A DNA stretch of 16,727 bases, taken from assembly GCA_964230255.1 (NCBI GenBank), contig CAXRGW010000054.1:1-16727 (forward strand), read 5' to 3'. This document shows, piece by piece, positions 15,336-16,727 of this stretch. The position numbers were made by a program, and so were the translations under genes. A model generated the notes under the pieces. That model did not search any database and was not told the origin of the DNA. It was given only the letters and a program-made list of their open reading frames with translations. Source of the stretch: Alteromonas_E sp964230255 (GTDB lineage Bacteria > Pseudomonadota > Gammaproteobacteria > Enterobacterales > Alteromonadaceae). Positions within the stretch are counted from its first letter, which is position 1; each line of letters begins with the position of its first letter.

Positions 15336-16727
15336 TTACTTTCTTGCCTCGGGCGCACGGCCATAACGGTCAGAAAATCGCACGATATCGTCTTCACCTA
15401 AATATGAACCCGATTGTACTTCTATGAGCTCTAGAGGAATTTTGCCTGGGTTTTCTAACGCATGAACAGCACCAATCGGTATATAAATCGACTGATTTTC
15501 CGTCAACATCGCAACGCTTTCATCGATGGTCACATTGGCAGTACCTGAAACAACAATCCAATGCTCAGCGCGGTGATGATGCATTTGCACCGACAATTTT
15601 TCACCGGGCTTAACAGTGATTCGTTTGACCTGGAATCGTTCACCGTTATCAATCGAATCATGCTTACCCCAGGGACGGTATACTTCGCGATGAAATTCAT
15701 ACTCTGGGCGCTTTTGTTCCTTGAGCTGAGACACGATGGTTTTAATGTCTTGTACTTTGGATTTATTGGCGACTAAAACAGCATCTTTGGTTTCAACAAT
15801 GACTAGGTCATCAACACCCACCGCAGCAACCAGTCGCTCTTCAGCGTTTATATAACTATCGTTAACATCCGTTAGGAGCACATCGCCAACCGTTGCATTG
15901 CCATTGTCGTCTTTGTCTTCTGCAGTTTCCCACAGTGAAGACCAGCTGCCAACATCACTCCAACCCGCATCTAAACTAACCATCGCCGCCAGCTCGGTTT
16001 TTTCCATAACGGCATAATCGATTGAATCATCAGGCGATTGACTGAAAGTATCTGCATCTACTCGAATGAAATCTAAATCGGGTGTTTCAGTGGCGATAGC
16101 TCTTTCACAAACATCCAGTATTTCAGGCGCATATTTACCCAACTCATCAACATACGTGGCCGCTTTAAACATAAACATACCACTGTTCCAGAAATACTGA
16201 CCCGACTCGACATATTTAGTAGCAGTAACAAGATCAGGTTTTTCAACGAATTCAGACACACTGAAACCTGTGTCTAGAACATCACCTGATTTAATGTAAC
16301 CGTAGCCGGTGTGTGGTTGGTCAGGCACAATACCAAACGTAACCAAACGTCCATCTAGTGCTAACGCATGAGCTTTTTCTATTGCATCGTGAAACGCCGC
16401 TTGGTTTTGAATTAAATGATCTGCGGCTAACACTAAGAGAACTGCTTCAGGGTCAGTTTTGATTGCATGAAGCGCAGCTAATGCAATTGCCGGTGCAGTA
16501 TTTCTGCCAACAGGTTCTAAGATAATACCGCCGTGATCACAATCTTGCTGGCGTAACTGCTCCGCGACTAAGAACCGATGCGCATTGTTGCAGATTACGA
16601 TAGGTGCCGCCGCTTGCGCACCTTCAAGACGCGCTAGAGTGTCTTGTAACATGCTATTCTCGGACGTTAAAGAGAGAAACTGCTTGGGTAACGCCACACG
16701 AGATTTTGGCCACAAACGGCTACCGGT
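15336..16727 (-). CDS. manC: Mannose-1-phosphate guanylyltransferase / mannose-6-phosphate isomerase (5' end beyond window)
   Basis: A bifunctional enzyme making GDP-mannose from mannose-1-phosphate and GTP, with a C-terminal cupin phosphomannose isomerase domain. 463 codons are visible. The sequence enters the window inside the nucleotide-binding signature TGSRLWPKSRVALPKQFL, so about 14 N-terminal residues (with MAGGxG) lie past base 16727. The TTG at 16715 is an internal Leu, not a real start. Further motifs are ILEPVGRNTAPAIALAA, VLAADH, FGIVPDQPHTGYGYI, the FVEKP motif, FWNSGMF and GWSDVGSWSSLWE. The cupin half has YRPWGKHDSID, QMHHHRAEHW and YIPIGAVHALENPG, and ends DRYGRAPEARK. It sits directly upstream of manB in one transcription unit, as in colanic-acid and O-antigen clusters. 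Also named cpsB or rfbM. Confidence 0.95.
   Translation of the reverse strand, partial: TGSRLWPKSRVALPKQFLSLTSENSMLQDTLARLEGAQAAAPIVICNNAHRFLVAEQLRQQDCDHGGIILEPVGRNTAPAIALAALHAIKTDPEAVLLVLAADHLIQNQAAFHDAIEKAHALALDGRLVTFGIVPDQPHTGYGYIKSGDVLDTGFSVSEFVEKPDLVTATKYVESGQYFWNSGMFMFKAATYVDELGKYAPEILDVCERAIATETPDLDFIRVDADTFSQSPDDSIDYAVMEKTELAAMVSLDAGWSDVGSWSSLWETAEDKDDNGNATVGDVLLTDVNDSYINAEERLVAAVGVDDLVIVETKDAVLVANKSKVQDIKTIVSQLKEQKRPEYEFHREVYRPWGKHDSIDNGERFQVKRITVKPGEKLSVQMHHHRAEHWIVVSGTANVTIDESVAMLTENQSIYIPIGAVHALENPGKIPLELIEVQSGSYLGEDDIVRFSDRYGRAPEARK

Noticed and set aside
1..16727. Search for CRISPR arrays, insertion sequences, integrases, toxin-antitoxin or defence genes
   Set aside because: None is visible. 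Apart from the halogenase relic, all genes are conserved housekeeping or polysaccharide-precursor genes in expected order.

Overview
The window is a chromosomal segment of a gammaproteobacterium, probably a marine Alteromonadales-type or related lineage. The evidence is E. coli-like gene order and protein sequences for the whole gltA / sdhCDAB-sucABCD locus, a SucB with two lipoyl domains, a flavin-dependent tryptophan halogenase relic, and moderate GC. The genus cannot be fixed from the sequence alone.

Layout, left to right. Bases 1-271 hold nothing recognisable. Bases 272 to about 1588 (minus strand) are a decayed tryptophan halogenase: the N-terminus is missing and the otherwise continuous frame is broken by two in-frame nonsense codons. 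Bases 1589-1785 are the 3' untranslated region of the suc operon, with several hairpins and a good intrinsic terminator. Bases 1786-11626 (minus strand) are sucD, sucC, sucB, sucA, sdhB, sdhA, sdhD and sdhC, transcribed as sdhCDAB-sucABCD. They encode succinate dehydrogenase (complex II), the E1 and E2 parts of 2-oxoglutarate dehydrogenase, and succinyl-CoA synthetase, which are consecutive TCA cycle steps. Bases 11668-12034 are the divergent control region. gltA (citrate synthase, plus strand, 12035-13315) follows with its own terminator, then a small DUF3429 membrane protein gene (13383-13802). A bidirectional terminator separates these from a minus-strand manC-manB pair (GDP-mannose synthesis for surface polysaccharide). 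manC runs off the right edge of the window.

The TCA genes are packed tightly inside each complex (sdhC/sdhD overlap by 7 nt, sdhD/sdhA are 1 nt apart, sdhA/sdhB 15 nt, sucA/sucB 11 nt, sucC/sucD overlap by 1 nt). Two larger gaps, sdhB-sucA and sucB-sucC, each contain hairpins and a good -10 element. The sequence therefore suggests internal termination and re-initiation that could tune complex II, OGDH and succinyl-CoA synthetase separately.

I found no previously undescribed multi-gene system: no mobile element, CRISPR array, defence island or toxin-antitoxin pair. The points most worth checking are the halogenase decay, a 14-codon leader ORF whose stop overlaps the likely sdhC start, the hairpin/promoter pairs inside the operon, repeated motifs at the gltA promoter, mutually exclusive hairpins downstream of sucD, the tandem lipoyl domains, and an extra segment of about 30 residues in ManB. 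All family comparisons are from memory, without database searches.
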